A DNA stretch of 34,202 nt from Lutibacter sp. (GCA_021647265.1 JAKIVA010000034.1:1-34202); one strand, 5' to 3'; counted from the first letter of the stretch, positions 24,150 to 33,097 are shown. Numbers and translations: made by a program. The notes: generated by a model from the sequence alone, not told the origin.

Positions 24150-26336
24150 TTATCTCGAGAATAAAAGTTCTCTATATTTTGTTAATGGCCATAATGAATC
24201 ATCTACCATCAACTCTAATTTATCACAATGATATCTTATTTCGTCGAAATATGGTTTTACCTTAAAGCAATATGCCTCAGCCTTTGTTTCTACATTTTCA
24301 ATTTTATTTGCCTTTTTGCGAGCATTTATCATTTTATCAATTTTGGTGTGAATTGCTTCAATATGCGCAGAAATTTGTTTAATTAATTGTATTTGATCTC
24401 CTGCAAGTTTTTCAAAATCTTTTCCAAAAATATCTTTTAAGCCTGTCACATTTTTAATTAATAAGTTCTGATAGCGAACGGCCGTTGGAACCACATGATT
24501 ACCAGCAATATCGCCCAAAACACGTGCTTCAATTTGAATACGCATTATGTATTCTTCCATTTCAATTTCATAACGAGCCCTTGTTTCTATTTCACTCATT
24601 ACATTCATTTCTTCAAATAATGCTATGGATTTTTTAGAAATTTTTGCTTTAAGAGCTTCTGGAGTTGTTTTATTATTACTCAATCCTCTTTTTTTAGCTT
24701 CTTTTTCCCATGCTGAGCCATACCCATTTCCTTCAAATAATATTTTTTTAGAAGCTTTTATATATTCTCTTAACACATTAAAAATTGCTTCATCTTTCTT
24801 CAAGTCTTTTGTTTTGATTAATGCATCAACTTCAATTTTAAATTCTTTTAACTGTTTGGCAACTATGGTATTTAAAACTTTCATTGGCTTGGCACAATTT
24901 GCCGTAGAACCTACAGCCCTAAATTCAAATTTATTTCCTGTAAATGCAAAAGGAGACGTTCTATTTCTATCCGTATTATCTAATAAAACATCTGGAATTT
25001 TACCAACAACATTTAATTTTAAGTCTGTTTTTTCTTGCGGAGAAAGTTTACCGTTGGTTACCCCTTCTAATTCAGCCAATACTTTTGTTAATTGAGCTCC
25101 AATAAATACCGAAATGATGGCAGGTGGTGCTTCATTTGCTCCCAATCTATGATCATTACTAGCCGAAGCTATAACAGCTCTTAATAATTCTTCATAATCA
25201 TTTACAGCCTTAATGGTATTGATAAAAAATGTTAAAAACTGAAGGTTGCTCATAGGTGTTTTACCTGGAGCAAGTAAATTAACACCCGTATTGGTGGATA
25301 ATGACCAGTTATTGTGTTTACCCGAACCGTTTATCCCGGAGAAAGGCTTTTCGTGTAGCAATACTTTGAAATGATGGCGGGAGGCTATTTTCCCCATTAA
25401 ATCCATTAACAGTGAGTTATGGTCAACAGCTAAATTTGATTCTTCATAAATAGGAGCTAGCTCAAACTGGTTAGGAGCTACTTCATTATGACGCGTTTTT
25501 ACAGGAATCCCCAATAGCATACATTCTGTTTCTAAATCACGCATAAAATTTAAAGCTCTACTTGGGATTGAACCAAAGTAGTGATCATCTAATTGTTGTC
25601 CTTTAGCCGAAGAATGTCCTAACAAAGTTCTACCTGTTAGTGTAATATCCGGTCTACTATCTGCCAACGCTTTATCTATTAAAAAATATTCCTGTTCCCA
25701 CCCAAGTGAAGAAGTCACTTTTTTTACATTTTTATCAAAATACTTACAAACTGCAGTTGCAGCACTATCAACAGCTTGAAGCGCTCTTAACAAGGGTGTT
25801 TTATTATCTAAAGCTTCACCCGTATAAGAAACAAATATTGTTGGAATACTTAAAGTAGTACCATAAATAAAAGCTGGAGATGTTGGATCCCAGGCAGTAT
25901 AGCCACGAGCTTCAAATGTATTTCGTATCCCTCCATTAGGAAAACTTGATGCATCAGGCTCTTGTTGTACTAATTGACTTCCTCCAAATTTTTCAATAGC
26001 CATACCTCCTCCAATAGTTTCAAAAAAGGCATCATGTTTTTCTGCTGTTGCACCTGTTAAAGGTTGAAACCAATGCGTATAATGTGTAACACCTTTTGAT
26101 AATGCCCATTCTTTCATTGCTGAAGAAACTTGATCTGCAATTTTACGGTCAATTTTTGTACCGTGATCTATCGCGTTCATAACACCCTCAAATGCATCTT
26201 TAGTTAAATACTGGCGCATAGTACTTTCATTAAATACATTTTCACCAAACAAATCTGATCTTCTTGAGTCTTCAACAACTTTTACAGGTTTCCTGTTTAA
26301 AGTTTGAGCCAATGCTTGAAATCTAATTTTAGACAT
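24150..26336 (-). CDS. glnN: Type III glutamine synthetase
   Basis: Makes glutamine from glutamate, ammonia and ATP; GSIII is the large dodecameric form found in Bacteroidota and some cyanobacteria. The protein of 728 aa fits the family size. Landmarks: FGENVFNESTMRQYL in the N-terminal GSIII domain, HYTHWFQPLTGATAEKHD, LGWEQEYFLIDK (metal-binding glutamates), KTRHNEVAPNQFELAPIYEE, GSGKHNNWSL (ATP/glutamate site) and NRTSPFAFTGNKFEFRAVGS. The start was set at ATG 26336 (MSKIRFQAL); a TTG start 39 nt further upstream would add a tail outside the family pattern. It is monocistronic, with its own promoter and terminator. Confidence 0.95.
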   Translation of the reverse strand: MSKIRFQALAQTLNRKPVKVVEDSRRSDLFGENVFNESTMRQYLTKDAFEGVMNAIDHGTKIDRKIADQVSSAMKEWALSKGVTHYTHWFQPLTGATAEKHDAFFETIGGGMAIEKFGGSQLVQQEPDASSFPNGGIRNTFEARGYTAWDPTSPAFIYGTTLSIPTIFVSYTGEALDNKTPLLRALQAVDSAATAVCKYFDKNVKKVTSSLGWEQEYFLIDKALADSRPDITLTGRTLLGHSSAKGQQLDDHYFGSIPSRALNFMRDLETECMLLGIPVKTRHNEVAPNQFELAPIYEESNLAVDHNSLLMDLMGKIASRHHFKVLLHEKPFSGINGSGKHNNWSLSTNTGVNLLAPGKTPMSNLQFLTFFINTIKAVNDYEELLRAVIASASNDHRLGANEAPPAIISVFIGAQLTKVLAELEGVTNGKLSPQEKTDLKLNVVGKIPDVLLDNTDRNRTSPFAFTGNKFEFRAVGSTANCAKPMKVLNTIVAKQLKEFKIEVDALIKTKDLKKDEAIFNVLREYIKASKKILFEGNGYGSAWEKEAKKRGLSNNKTTPEALKAKISKKSIALFEEMNVMSEIETRARYEIEMEEYIMRIQIEARVLGDIAGNHVVPTAVRYQNLLIKNVTGLKDIFGKDFEKLAGDQIQLIKQISAHIEAIHTKIDKMINARKKANKIENVETKAEAYCFKVKPYFDEIRYHCDKLELMVDDSLWPLTKYRELLFSR

Positions 26337-26372
26337 TTTAAGTAATTTATAATTAACACTATTTAAAGAGCA

Positions 26373-26474
26373 CAAAGCTAGTTTAAAATTACATTAAAAA
26401 AAATTTACCCCGTAAAATTTAGGGGGTAATGTTTAAAAATTAGATATTTTGTTAATAACACCCCTTAAAATTTA
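26373..26474 (-). promoter_or_regulatory. glnN promoter with CCCC/GGGG dyad and direct repeat
   Basis: A TAGCTTTG -7 box is at 26380-26373, about 37 nt before the ATG. Just upstream of the -33 position is the dyad TTACCCC-N11-GGGGTAA (26405-26429), centred near -51 from the expected start, a classic activator position. The half-site CCCCGTAAAATTTA (26408-26421) recurs as CCCCTTAAAATTTA at 26461-26474. The regulator is unknown; a nitrogen-responsive activator is a reasonable guess. Confidence 0.5.
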
Positions 26475-26516
26475 AAATAACACACCTATATTTAGCTAAA
26501 ATTTAAAATATCTTAA

Positions 26517-27452
26517 TCAAAAAAACATTTTATACATGAATAAGAGGTAGAGGAAGAGTAAAATTAGTCCCTCTTTCCAGGTTAATTTCATTTTAACGGG
26601 CGCAAATACCAGTGGAAATATTAAAAATGAAATTCCTAGCATCCAGAATATATCACTGGATAATAACCTTTGATCTGTTATTGTAATTGGAGTAATCATA
26701 GAGGTAATTCCTAATACCGCTAAAATATTAAATACATTAGAGCCTATTAAATTCCCTAATGATATGGCTTTTTCTTTCTTTAATACTGCTATTACCGAAG
26801 CTGCCAGCTCAGGAATACTGGTTCCTATTGATACAATTGTAATACCAATAACACGTTCACTAACATTGAAATGTTTTGCCATACCAACTGCACCGTCAAT
26901 TAACAATTCTGAACCTCCCCAAAGTGCTACACCGCCTATAGCTAAAAACAACACATCTTTGTAAAGTGGCAAATCTTCATCGTCTTCAGGTAATTCATCA
27001 ACAACTGCCGTTTTTTGAAATTTTAATAAATACACTAAGAATATAACTAAAAAAGAAAACAAGATAATTCCTTCATACTGCTGTAAAACACCATCAAAAG
27101 CTATAAAACCGTATAATAATAAGGATGAAATTATCATTACTGGCCAATCTGTTTTATAAAAACTTTTTTCTACACTTATGGTTGAAATTAAAATAGTAAT
27201 GGCAAGCACCAACCCTAAATTAGCAATATTTGAACCTATTACATTTCCAAAAGCAATATCTGCGTGCCCATCTAAAGCTGATTTAATACTTACAATTAGT
27301 TCTGGTGCCGACGTTGCAAAAGAAACAACGGTCATTCCTATTACAATTTTGGGAATTTCTAAACGCAACGAAAAACCTACTGCAGCTTTTAATAACCAAT
27401 GTCCTCCAAAAATTAACAGCACTAAACCAACCAGAATAAATAATAAATTCAT
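26517..27452 (-). CDS. Calcium/sodium (CaCA) antiporter, YrbG type
   Basis: A 311-aa inner-membrane protein with about ten hydrophobic helices in two homologous halves. Each half carries the alpha-repeat signature of cation/Ca2+ exchangers: FATSAPELIVSIKSAL followed by GNVIGSNIANLGLVL in the first half, and IGTSIPELAASVIAVLK followed by GNLIGSNVFNILAVLG in the second. An acidic loop (VDELPEDDEDLP) joins the halves. It extrudes Ca2+ in exchange for Na+ or K+; ion choice cannot be read from sequence. It is monocistronic; the gap to glnN carries glnN regulation. Confidence 0.9.
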   Translation of the reverse strand: MNLLFILVGLVLLIFGGHWLLKAAVGFSLRLEIPKIVIGMTVVSFATSAPELIVSIKSALDGHADIAFGNVIGSNIANLGLVLAITILISTISVEKSFYKTDWPVMIISSLLLYGFIAFDGVLQQYEGIILFSFLVIFLVYLLKFQKTAVVDELPEDDEDLPLYKDVLFLAIGGVALWGGSELLIDGAVGMAKHFNVSERVIGITIVSIGTSIPELAASVIAVLKKEKAISLGNLIGSNVFNILAVLGITSMITPITITDQRLLSSDIFWMLGISFLIFPLVFAPVKMKLTWKEGLILLFLYLLFMYKMFF

Positions 27453-27466
27453 GAAAAATATTTTTG

Positions 27467-27474
27467 CAAATATA
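27467..27474 (-). promoter_or_regulatory. CaCA antiporter -7 promoter box
   Basis: Minus strand TATATTTG, 14 nt before the ATG, matches TAnnTTTG. No convincing -33 element was seen. The mRNA would be nearly leaderless. Confidence 0.45.
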
Positions 27475-27525
27475 ACGGAATTAATAACGTATTTGTATGT
27501 CTGTAATTAGCAATAAAAAAACAAC

Positions 27526-27664
27526 ATCATGCTAAACCCGTTTCAGCATCTCTTTTCCGTTTGATAACCTGTATTTTATTGAATGTGATCCTGAAACAAT
27601 CCCTTATGCTGTTGGCAGGCTTTGGTTGATGAACGTTACGTAAGATTGCAAACAATCAGTAACG
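27526..27664. repeat. Two REP-like hairpins in the CaCA-blaI intergenic region
   Basis: The first is an imperfect palindrome, ATGCTAAAC-CC-GTTTCAGCAT (27529-27549). It is of the 'GCTGAAAC...GTTTCAGC' type common between flavobacterial genes. The second is CGTTAC-N4-GATTG-CAAA-CAATC-A-GTAACG (27634-27664), a two-part stem with a tetraloop. Neither has a U tract. The whole region 27453-27866 has no protein gene or tRNA. Confidence 0.55.
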
Positions 27665-27712
27665 TATTTACTTACACATTATAATTTAGAGTAACTTAAT
27701 TTTTTGTTAAAT

Positions 27713-27748
27713 AACTACTTTTATAGTTGTATAACTATTTTTTTAGTT
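27713..27748 (+). promoter_or_regulatory. Two tandem AACTA-N6-TAGTT dyads, candidate BlaI-family operator
   Basis: Site 1 is AACTA-CTTTTA-TAGTT (27713-27728); site 2 is AACTA-TTTTTT-TAGTT (27733-27748). They repeat exactly 20 bp apart, about two helical turns, and the 4-bp spacer GTAT makes the inner half-sites palindromic too. This is how paired BlaI/MecI dimers sit on their operators. A TATAGTTG sequence (27723-27730), one mismatch from a -7 box, overlaps site 1. They lie about 120 bp upstream of the BlaI-like gene. Confidence 0.6.
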
Positions 27749-27756
27749 TATATTCG

Positions 27757-27852
27757 TAATGCGTTAGGGATTGAAGCGACATCCTTTTTATTTTGCAAAA
27801 TAAAAAGATACAGCGAAAAGCCCGACGTGAGCACAGCGAAACGGAACGCCCA
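27757..27852. repeat. Intergenic repeat with a perfect 24-bp palindrome, in the blaI 5' region
   Basis: Bounded by GCGTTAGGGATTG (27761 on) and GGAACGCCC (to 27851), whose GCGTT/AACGC ends are complementary. In the centre CTTTTTATTTTG and CAAAATAAAAAG form a perfect palindrome (27784-27807), followed by GCGAAAAGCCCGACGTGAGC. I recognise the frame 'GCGTTAGGGATTGAAGCG...AAAGCCCGAC...AACGCCC' as a recurrent flavobacterial intergenic element. It lies between the putative operators and the start codon, so it would be in the mRNA leader. Confidence 0.6.
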
Positions 27853-27866
27853 AAATAAAATAACAA

Positions 27867-28226
27867 ATGGACAAACTTACCAACAAAGAACAAGAAATAA
27901 TGCAGGTTTTATGGAAACTTAAAAAAGCTTTTGTTAAAGAAGTTGTAGCTGAATTGCCTAAACCAAAACCACATTACAATACCGTTTCAACAGTAATTAG
28001 GAAGATGGAAGATAAAGGCTATGTAAAACATGAAACTTTTGGCAAAACGCATAGGTACTACCCTATTGTGTCTAAGGAAAATTATCGTAAAAATTATTTT
28101 TTGGATGCTACCCAAAATTATTTTGAAAACTCCTATAAAAATGTAGTATCCTTTTTTGCGCAAGAAGAAAAAATTAGTGCCGATGAATTGCGTGAAATAA
28201 TTAAACTAATTGAAAATAAGAAATAA
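27867..28226 (+). CDS. blaI: BlaI/MecI/CopY-family transcriptional repressor
   Basis: A 119-aa winged-helix repressor: MDKLTNKEQEIMQVLWKLKKAFVKEVVAELP (helix 1 and 2), YNTVSTVIRKMEDKGYVKHETFGKTHRYYP (recognition helix and wing, the most conserved part), and a C-terminal helical dimerisation segment (ISADELREIIKLIENKK). In the family, the partner protease inactivates it on envelope stress. It ends 2 nt before the BlaR1-like gene, as in bla/mec operons. Tandem dyads upstream suggest autorepression. No beta-lactamase is in the window, so the signal may be another cell-wall event. Confidence 0.92.
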   Translation: MDKLTNKEQEIMQVLWKLKKAFVKEVVAELPKPKPHYNTVSTVIRKMEDKGYVKHETFGKTHRYYPIVSKENYRKNYFLDATQNYFENSYKNVVSFFAQEEKISADELREIIKLIENKK

Positions 28227-28228
28227 CC

Positions 28229-29815
28229 ATGGAATATTTATTAAAAGCAAGCGGAATAGTGGTTATTCTATTCTTATTTTATTATATATTTTTAAGAAAT
28301 GAAACCTTTTTTAAGTCGATTAGGGGCTATTTTATTGTTGGATTGTTGGTTATTTTAACCATCCCTTTGATTGAAATACCTATTTATGTTAAGACCATTG
28401 TTTCACAAATTAATTTTACTGATTATGCTGAAATTACCAACACTGAAGTTACTACATATAGTACTGACTGGCAACAAGTTATTTTTATAATATATGCTTT
28501 TGGTGTTGTTTTTTTTAGTTTGAAATTTTTAGTTCAGTTAATTTCATTAGGCTTCTTAATTTCTAAACACCCAAAAGTAAAACATGAAAATTATTATTTT
28601 ATAGAAATATTAAAAAACATTTCACCTTTTTCATTTTTTAATATTATTGTTTACAATAAAAATCAATTTTCAATAAATGAGTTACAACATATTATAAATC
28701 ATGAAAAAGCACATGTACAGCAATGGCACTCCGTTGATGTAATTTTATCTCACTTATTGGTAATAACATTATGGTTTAATCCGTTTGTTTGGTTGTACAA
28801 AAAAGCCGTACAACAAAACTTAGAGTTTTTAGCCGATTCACACGCTTTAAGATTGACAGATAATCACAAACTATATCAGCTAACACTTTTAAAAACAAGC
28901 GGCAGCAATTATTGCACTGAAATAACAAACAATTTTTACAACTCATTACTTAAAAAAAGAATAATTATGTTACACAAAAATAGATCAACAACAAAAAGTC
29001 AATGGAAATATGCTTTATTACTACCAATATTGGTTTTATTTATAGTAACTTTTAATACAAAAGTAATTGCTCAGGAAAAGAAATTACTTGATACTGAACA
29101 ATTAACCAATTTAAAAATTGAACTCGTTATTGATAAAAGTTCTACAGATGAAAACCTAAAAGAAGAAGCTCATTTTTTTAAAAAAGAATTTGATATTGTA
29201 TTAACTTTCAAAGGAATTAAAAGAAATAGTAACGGTGAAATAACAGCAATTAAAATTGATGCTAAAGGGAAGAACTTAAGGAGTAAATTCGAAAATTCAA
29301 GTTCAAATCCAATTAGTCCAATAAAAATTTCCTACAATTCTGAAGGTGCTATTTTTACAATTGGTAATGTTACTAGAGATAGCAAAATGACTATCCACGA
29401 AATACACAAAATGGCAAATGCTCACTATGCAGAAAAAAATAACATTAAAGGAAAGCGATATACAGTTACAGCTACTTATTTAGAAGATAATTTATCTGAA
29501 CAAAAAGACAGTTTGAAGAACAGAATAGATGAAGACAATGCGAGTGAATTTCAAAATGATTTTACTGTTAAAACTGATAACGACAAAATAATTAGATACA
29601 TTATAACCCAAAAAGATGATAATGTTTATATAAGTTCAGAAAATGATGAACCTCTCTACTATATAAATGGAAAAGAAATTACTATTGAGGAAGTTAAAAA
29701 ATTAGATCCAAATACTATTGAAAAAATTGAAGTTATAAAAGGGAAGAGTGCTACAAAAAAATACGGTGAAAAAGCAAAAAATGGTATTGTATTTATAACT
29801 CTCAAAAAAGAATAA
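28229..29815 (+). CDS. BlaR1/MecR1-like M56 metallopeptidase with TonB-plug-like tail
   Basis: A 528-aa membrane sensor-protease. Hydrophobic helices lie at about 5-22, 33-55, 84-110 and 172-190. The zinc site HEKAH (158-162) and downstream NLEFLAD (197-203, third ligand Glu) are intact, so it should be an active gluzincin. A last helix (259-280, WKYALLLPILVLFIVTF) leads to a periplasmic region of about 245 residues. This is not a penicillin-binding domain. Its final segment (474-528) reads LYYINGKEITIEEVKKLDPNTIEKIEVIKG, KKYGEKAKNGIVFITLKK, which is the end of a TonB-dependent-receptor plug. It probably responds to an envelope signal and triggers loss of the BlaI-like repressor. Confidence 0.85.
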   Translation: MEYLLKASGIVVILFLFYYIFLRNETFFKSIRGYFIVGLLVILTIPLIEIPIYVKTIVSQINFTDYAEITNTEVTTYSTDWQQVIFIIYAFGVVFFSLKFLVQLISLGFLISKHPKVKHENYYFIEILKNISPFSFFNIIVYNKNQFSINELQHIINHEKAHVQQWHSVDVILSHLLVITLWFNPFVWLYKKAVQQNLEFLADSHALRLTDNHKLYQLTLLKTSGSNYCTEITNNFYNSLLKKRIIMLHKNRSTTKSQWKYALLLPILVLFIVTFNTKVIAQEKKLLDTEQLTNLKIELVIDKSSTDENLKEEAHFFKKEFDIVLTFKGIKRNSNGEITAIKIDAKGKNLRSKFENSSSNPISPIKISYNSEGAIFTIGNVTRDSKMTIHEIHKMANAHYAEKNNIKGKRYTVTATYLEDNLSEQKDSLKNRIDEDNASEFQNDFTVKTDNDKIIRYIITQKDDNVYISSENDEPLYYINGKEITIEEVKKLDPNTIEKIEVIKGKSATKKYGEKAKNGIVFITLKKE

Positions 29816-29829
29816 TTTTATTGTTAAAT

Positions 29830-30010
29830 ACCCGTTGTGCATTATGATAAAATTTCGTCAATGGTAGTGAATTTTAGCCTTTTTAGGCTTAAAATTAGTA
29901 TCGAGAATAGATTTTTTATTTAAAAACAGCCGTTCTCGATACAATTTTTTATCAAAAATTAATCGAACTGACGTAACAGTAAGTTTAAAAAATGATAATG
30001 CACAACGGGT
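29830..30010. repeat. 181-bp element with 16-bp perfect terminal inverted repeats
   Basis: Ends are ACCCGTTGTGCATTAT (29830-29845) and its exact complement (29995-30010). Inside is a second inverted pair, GTATCGAGAA with TTCTCGATAC (ending at 29942), and a TCGAACTGAC block (29963-29972). Read on the minus strand, 29972-29932 matches a block at 33833-33894. There is no coding capacity. It separates the sensor operon from the hydrolase operon and could terminate the former. Confidence 0.75.
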
Positions 30011-30080
30011 TTTGTAATAGAAGTTCATTTTATTAAAACTTTTTTATGTAGATTTAACAATCTATAAAAACTACCATAAA

Positions 30081-31484
30081 ATGAAAAATATTTTTATTGC
30101 AATAAGTATATTTATTGCTCTAATTTCTTGTTCTAAAATTAAGCCCAACAAACAAATTCAACAAACAGTTAACAAACAGGATTCAATTATTATTAAACAA
30201 CTATTTAACACCTCATTAACCAACGGAGAAAGTTATGAATGGTTACGAGATTTAACGTCTAATATTGGCGGACGTTTATCTGGTTCTCCAGAAGCGCAAC
30301 AAGCCGTTGAATGGGGAGAGCAATTAATGAAAAGCTTGAATTTTGATAATGTTTGGCTACAACCTGTTATGGTTCCTCATTGGGTTCGTGGTGAGAAAGA
30401 GGAAGCTTATTTCACAAGTAATAATGATAAATTCAATGTGCCAATTTGTGCATTAGGAGGTTCTATTGCTACACCAAAAAATGGAGTTTCAGGTGAAGTT
30501 ATTGAAGTAAAAAGTTTGGAAGAAGCCAAAAAATTAGGCGAAAAGCTACAAGGAAAAATTGTATTTTTTAATCGTCCTTTTGATACTACTTTAATTGAAA
30601 CTTTTAGAGCTTATAGCGGCTGTGTAGATCAACGTGTTAATGGGGCAAAAGTTTCTGGGAAATATGGGGTTTTAGGTGTTATTGTTCGCTCTATGACTTC
30701 AAGCATTGATAATATTCCACATACTGGAACTATGCGTTATGGAGATTTATCAGATGCCGAAAAGGTACCAACAGCAGCAATTAGCACTAAAGCTGCAAAC
30801 TTATTAAGTAAAAAATTAAAAGAAAATCCTACTTTAAAATTTTATTTCAAACAAAACTGTAAAACGTTGCCAGATGCACCTTCTTATAATGTTATTGGCG
30901 AAATTATTGGAAGTGATTACCCTAATAAATTCATTACTATAGGTGGTCATTTAGATTCTTGGGATTTGGGTGAAGGAGCTCATGACGATGGTGCTGGGAT
31001 TGTACAATCTATTGAAGTAGCTCGTTTATTAAAATTAAATGGAATAAAACCCAAACACACTATTAGAATTGTATTATTTATGAATGAAGAAAACGGTTTA
31101 CGTGGTGGTAAAAAATATGCAGAAGAAGCCAAAAAGAATAATGAAAATCACATTGCAGCTTTAGAATCAGATTCGGGCGGATTTACACCAAGAGGATTTT
31201 CATTTGATAGTTCTGAAAAATATCACAAGCTATTTATGAGTTGGAAATCACTACTTGCTCCGTATGGATTACGAGACATTAAAAAAGGACATGGTGGGGC
31301 TGATATTGGCCCTTTAAACTCTGAAACAATCTCTTTATTTGGTTACAAACCTGATTCGCAACGTTATTTTGATTACCATCATACCGCTATTGATACTTTT
31401 GATAAAGTTAATAAAAGAGAGTTAGAACTAGGAGCTGCATCCATGGCTTCACTTATTTACTTAATAGATAATTATTTGAAATGA
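30081..31484 (+). CDS. M28 family zinc peptidase, lipoprotein (carboxypeptidase Q-like)
   Basis: A 467-aa exported peptidase: lipobox LISC (Cys17), a PA-like insert (about 130-250), and the M28 zinc-peptidase core. Metal and catalytic motifs: GGHLDSWD (about 287-294), HDDGAG (about 300-305), MNEENG (about 333-338), ESDSGG and DYHHTAIDTFDKV (about 431 on, last zinc ligand His). This arrangement resembles plasma glutamate carboxypeptidase/carboxypeptidase Q, acting on dipeptides and short peptides. It heads a three-gene operon, and its stop overlaps the next start (ATGA, 4 nt). Confidence 0.92.
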   Translation: MKNIFIAISIFIALISCSKIKPNKQIQQTVNKQDSIIIKQLFNTSLTNGESYEWLRDLTSNIGGRLSGSPEAQQAVEWGEQLMKSLNFDNVWLQPVMVPHWVRGEKEEAYFTSNNDKFNVPICALGGSIATPKNGVSGEVIEVKSLEEAKKLGEKLQGKIVFFNRPFDTTLIETFRAYSGCVDQRVNGAKVSGKYGVLGVIVRSMTSSIDNIPHTGTMRYGDLSDAEKVPTAAISTKAANLLSKKLKENPTLKFYFKQNCKTLPDAPSYNVIGEIIGSDYPNKFITIGGHLDSWDLGEGAHDDGAGIVQSIEVARLLKLNGIKPKHTIRIVLFMNEENGLRGGKKYAEEAKKNNENHIAALESDSGGFTPRGFSFDSSEKYHKLFMSWKSLLAPYGLRDIKKGHGGADIGPLNSETISLFGYKPDSQRYFDYHHTAIDTFDKVNKRELELGAASMASLIYLIDNYLK

Positions 31485-33097
31485 AAAAAATAACTGTAAT
31501 ATTTCTAATTGCCATGACCATTTCGTGTTCAAAAAAAGAACAAGTTGACACCATTGTTATAAATGCCAATGTATATACTGTAAATAAAAACTTTGATAAA
31601 GTTGAAGCTTTTGCTATTAAAGATGGTAAAATTATTGATGTAGGTACTTCTCTTGAAATTGAGTCAAAATATGCTTCTACATTTATAAACGATGTTAAGG
31701 GCAAAACAATAGTTCCTGGTTTTATTGATGCTCATTGCCATTTTTACGGTTTAGGTTTGCAACAACAAAAAGTAGATTTAACTGGTACCAAAAGCTTTGA
31801 GGAGGTTGTACAACGAATTGTTAATTTTCAAAAAGAAAAAGATGTACCTTATATCACTGGACGTGGCTGGGATCAAAACGATTGGGAAACTAAAGAGTTT
31901 CCAACAAAAGATAAATTAGATCTGTTATTTCCAAATACACCAATTGCAATTCGTAGAATTGATGGCCACGCACTATTGGCAAACCAAGTGGCAATAGATT
32001 TAGCAAAAGTTACTGTTAATACTCCTTTTTCAGGTGGAGAAATACTACAAAAAAATGGAAAACTCACAGGTATATTTATTGATAACCCTATGAATTTAAT
32101 TGATGAGACTATTCCAAGCCCTTCAAAAAAAGAACAAATCCAAGCATTAAAAGATGCTGAAGAAATTTGTTTTTATTACGGCTTAACAACTGTAGATGAT
32201 GCCGGATTATCAAAAGAAACTGTTGACTTAATTGATAGTTTACAACAAGCTAATGAACTAAAAATTCGCATCTATGCAATGATATCAAGTACCCCAAAAA
32301 ATTTAGATTATTATTTATCAAAAGGAATTATAAAAACTGACAGATTAAATATACGCTCTATAAAAGTATATGCAGATGGTGCTCTAGGCTCACGTGGCGC
32401 AGCAATGAAAAAACCCTATTCTGATAAGCACAATCATTTTGGTGCCTTAGTAACTCCTGTATCTGATTTACAAAAAATTGCACAAAAAATTGCTAATTCA
32501 AATTATCAAATGAATACTCATGCCATTGGAGATTCAGCAAATTATGTAATGCTAAAAACGTATAAAGAAGTTTTAAAAGGTAAAAAAGATAGGCGCTGGA
32601 GAATTGAGCACGCTCAAATTATTGATATCAACGATTTTAATTATTTTGATAATATTTTACCTTCCATTCAACCAACCCACGCAACAAGTGATATGTATTG
32701 GGCAAAAGACAGAATTGGAGCTGAACGTATGAAAGGCGCATATGCTTATAAAGACCTATTAAATAAATATGGAAAAGCAGCTTTAGGAACAGATTTCCCT
32801 GTAGAAAAAGTAAGTCCATTTTTAACTTTTTATGCTGCAGTTGCTCGTAAAGATTTAAATAATTTTCCTGAAAATGGTTTCCAAATGGAGAATGCATTAA
32901 CACGTGAAGAAACGTTAAAAGGAATGACTATTTGGGCTGCTTATGCCAATTTTGAAGAAAATGAGAAAGGAAGTATTGAAACTGGTAAAATGGCTGATTT
33001 TATAATCCTCAATAAAAACATTATGGAAATTGATGCTGATAAAATTCCATATATAAAAGTTGACGAAACATATATAAATGGGGAACGTGTTAAATAG
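31481..33097 (+). CDS. Amidohydrolase family 3 protein, lipoprotein (YtcJ-like)
   Basis: A 538-aa exported metal-dependent hydrolase. It has lipobox TISC (Cys16), an N-terminal composite beta-domain (VDTIVINANVYTVNKNF, KGKTIVPGFIDAHCHF with the metal-binding HxH near 85), and a TIM-barrel core. Core blocks are GRGWDQNDW, RRIDGHALLANQ, VKVYADGALGSRGAAM, MNTHAIGDSAN, RWRIEHAQI and ALGTDFPVE, followed by the closing KGSIETGKMADFIILNKNI. The family removes N-acyl or formyl groups from small amides; the substrate is unknown here. Export as a lipoprotein and tight linkage (4-nt and 20-nt overlaps) with two peptidases point to periplasmic processing of modified peptides or amino acids. Confidence 0.9.
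   Translation: MKKITVIFLIAMTISCSKKEQVDTIVINANVYTVNKNFDKVEAFAIKDGKIIDVGTSLEIESKYASTFINDVKGKTIVPGFIDAHCHFYGLGLQQQKVDLTGTKSFEEVVQRIVNFQKEKDVPYITGRGWDQNDWETKEFPTKDKLDLLFPNTPIAIRRIDGHALLANQVAIDLAKVTVNTPFSGGEILQKNGKLTGIFIDNPMNLIDETIPSPSKKEQIQALKDAEEICFYYGLTTVDDAGLSKETVDLIDSLQQANELKIRIYAMISSTPKNLDYYLSKGIIKTDRLNIRSIKVYADGALGSRGAAMKKPYSDKHNHFGALVTPVSDLQKIAQKIANSNYQMNTHAIGDSANYVMLKTYKEVLKGKKDRRWRIEHAQIIDINDFNYFDNILPSIQPTHATSDMYWAKDRIGAERMKGAYAYKDLLNKYGKAALGTDFPVEKVSPFLTFYAAVARKDLNNFPENGFQMENALTREETLKGMTIWAAYANFEENEKGSIETGKMADFIILNKNIMEIDADKIPYIKVDETYINGERVK

Noticed and set aside
24150..26375. Glutamine synthetase extended to 26375 (741 aa)
   Set aside because: The extra 13 residues begin at TTG, overlap the -7 box and do not fit the family N-terminus; ATG 26336 is better.
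29830..30010. Integron attC-like site or a tRNA-like structure
   Set aside because: The CCCGTTGTGC/GCACAACGGG ends recall integron sites, but the expected RYYYAAC/GTTRRRY core boxes are not both present and no integrase or cassette array is visible. It is better left as an inverted-repeat element.
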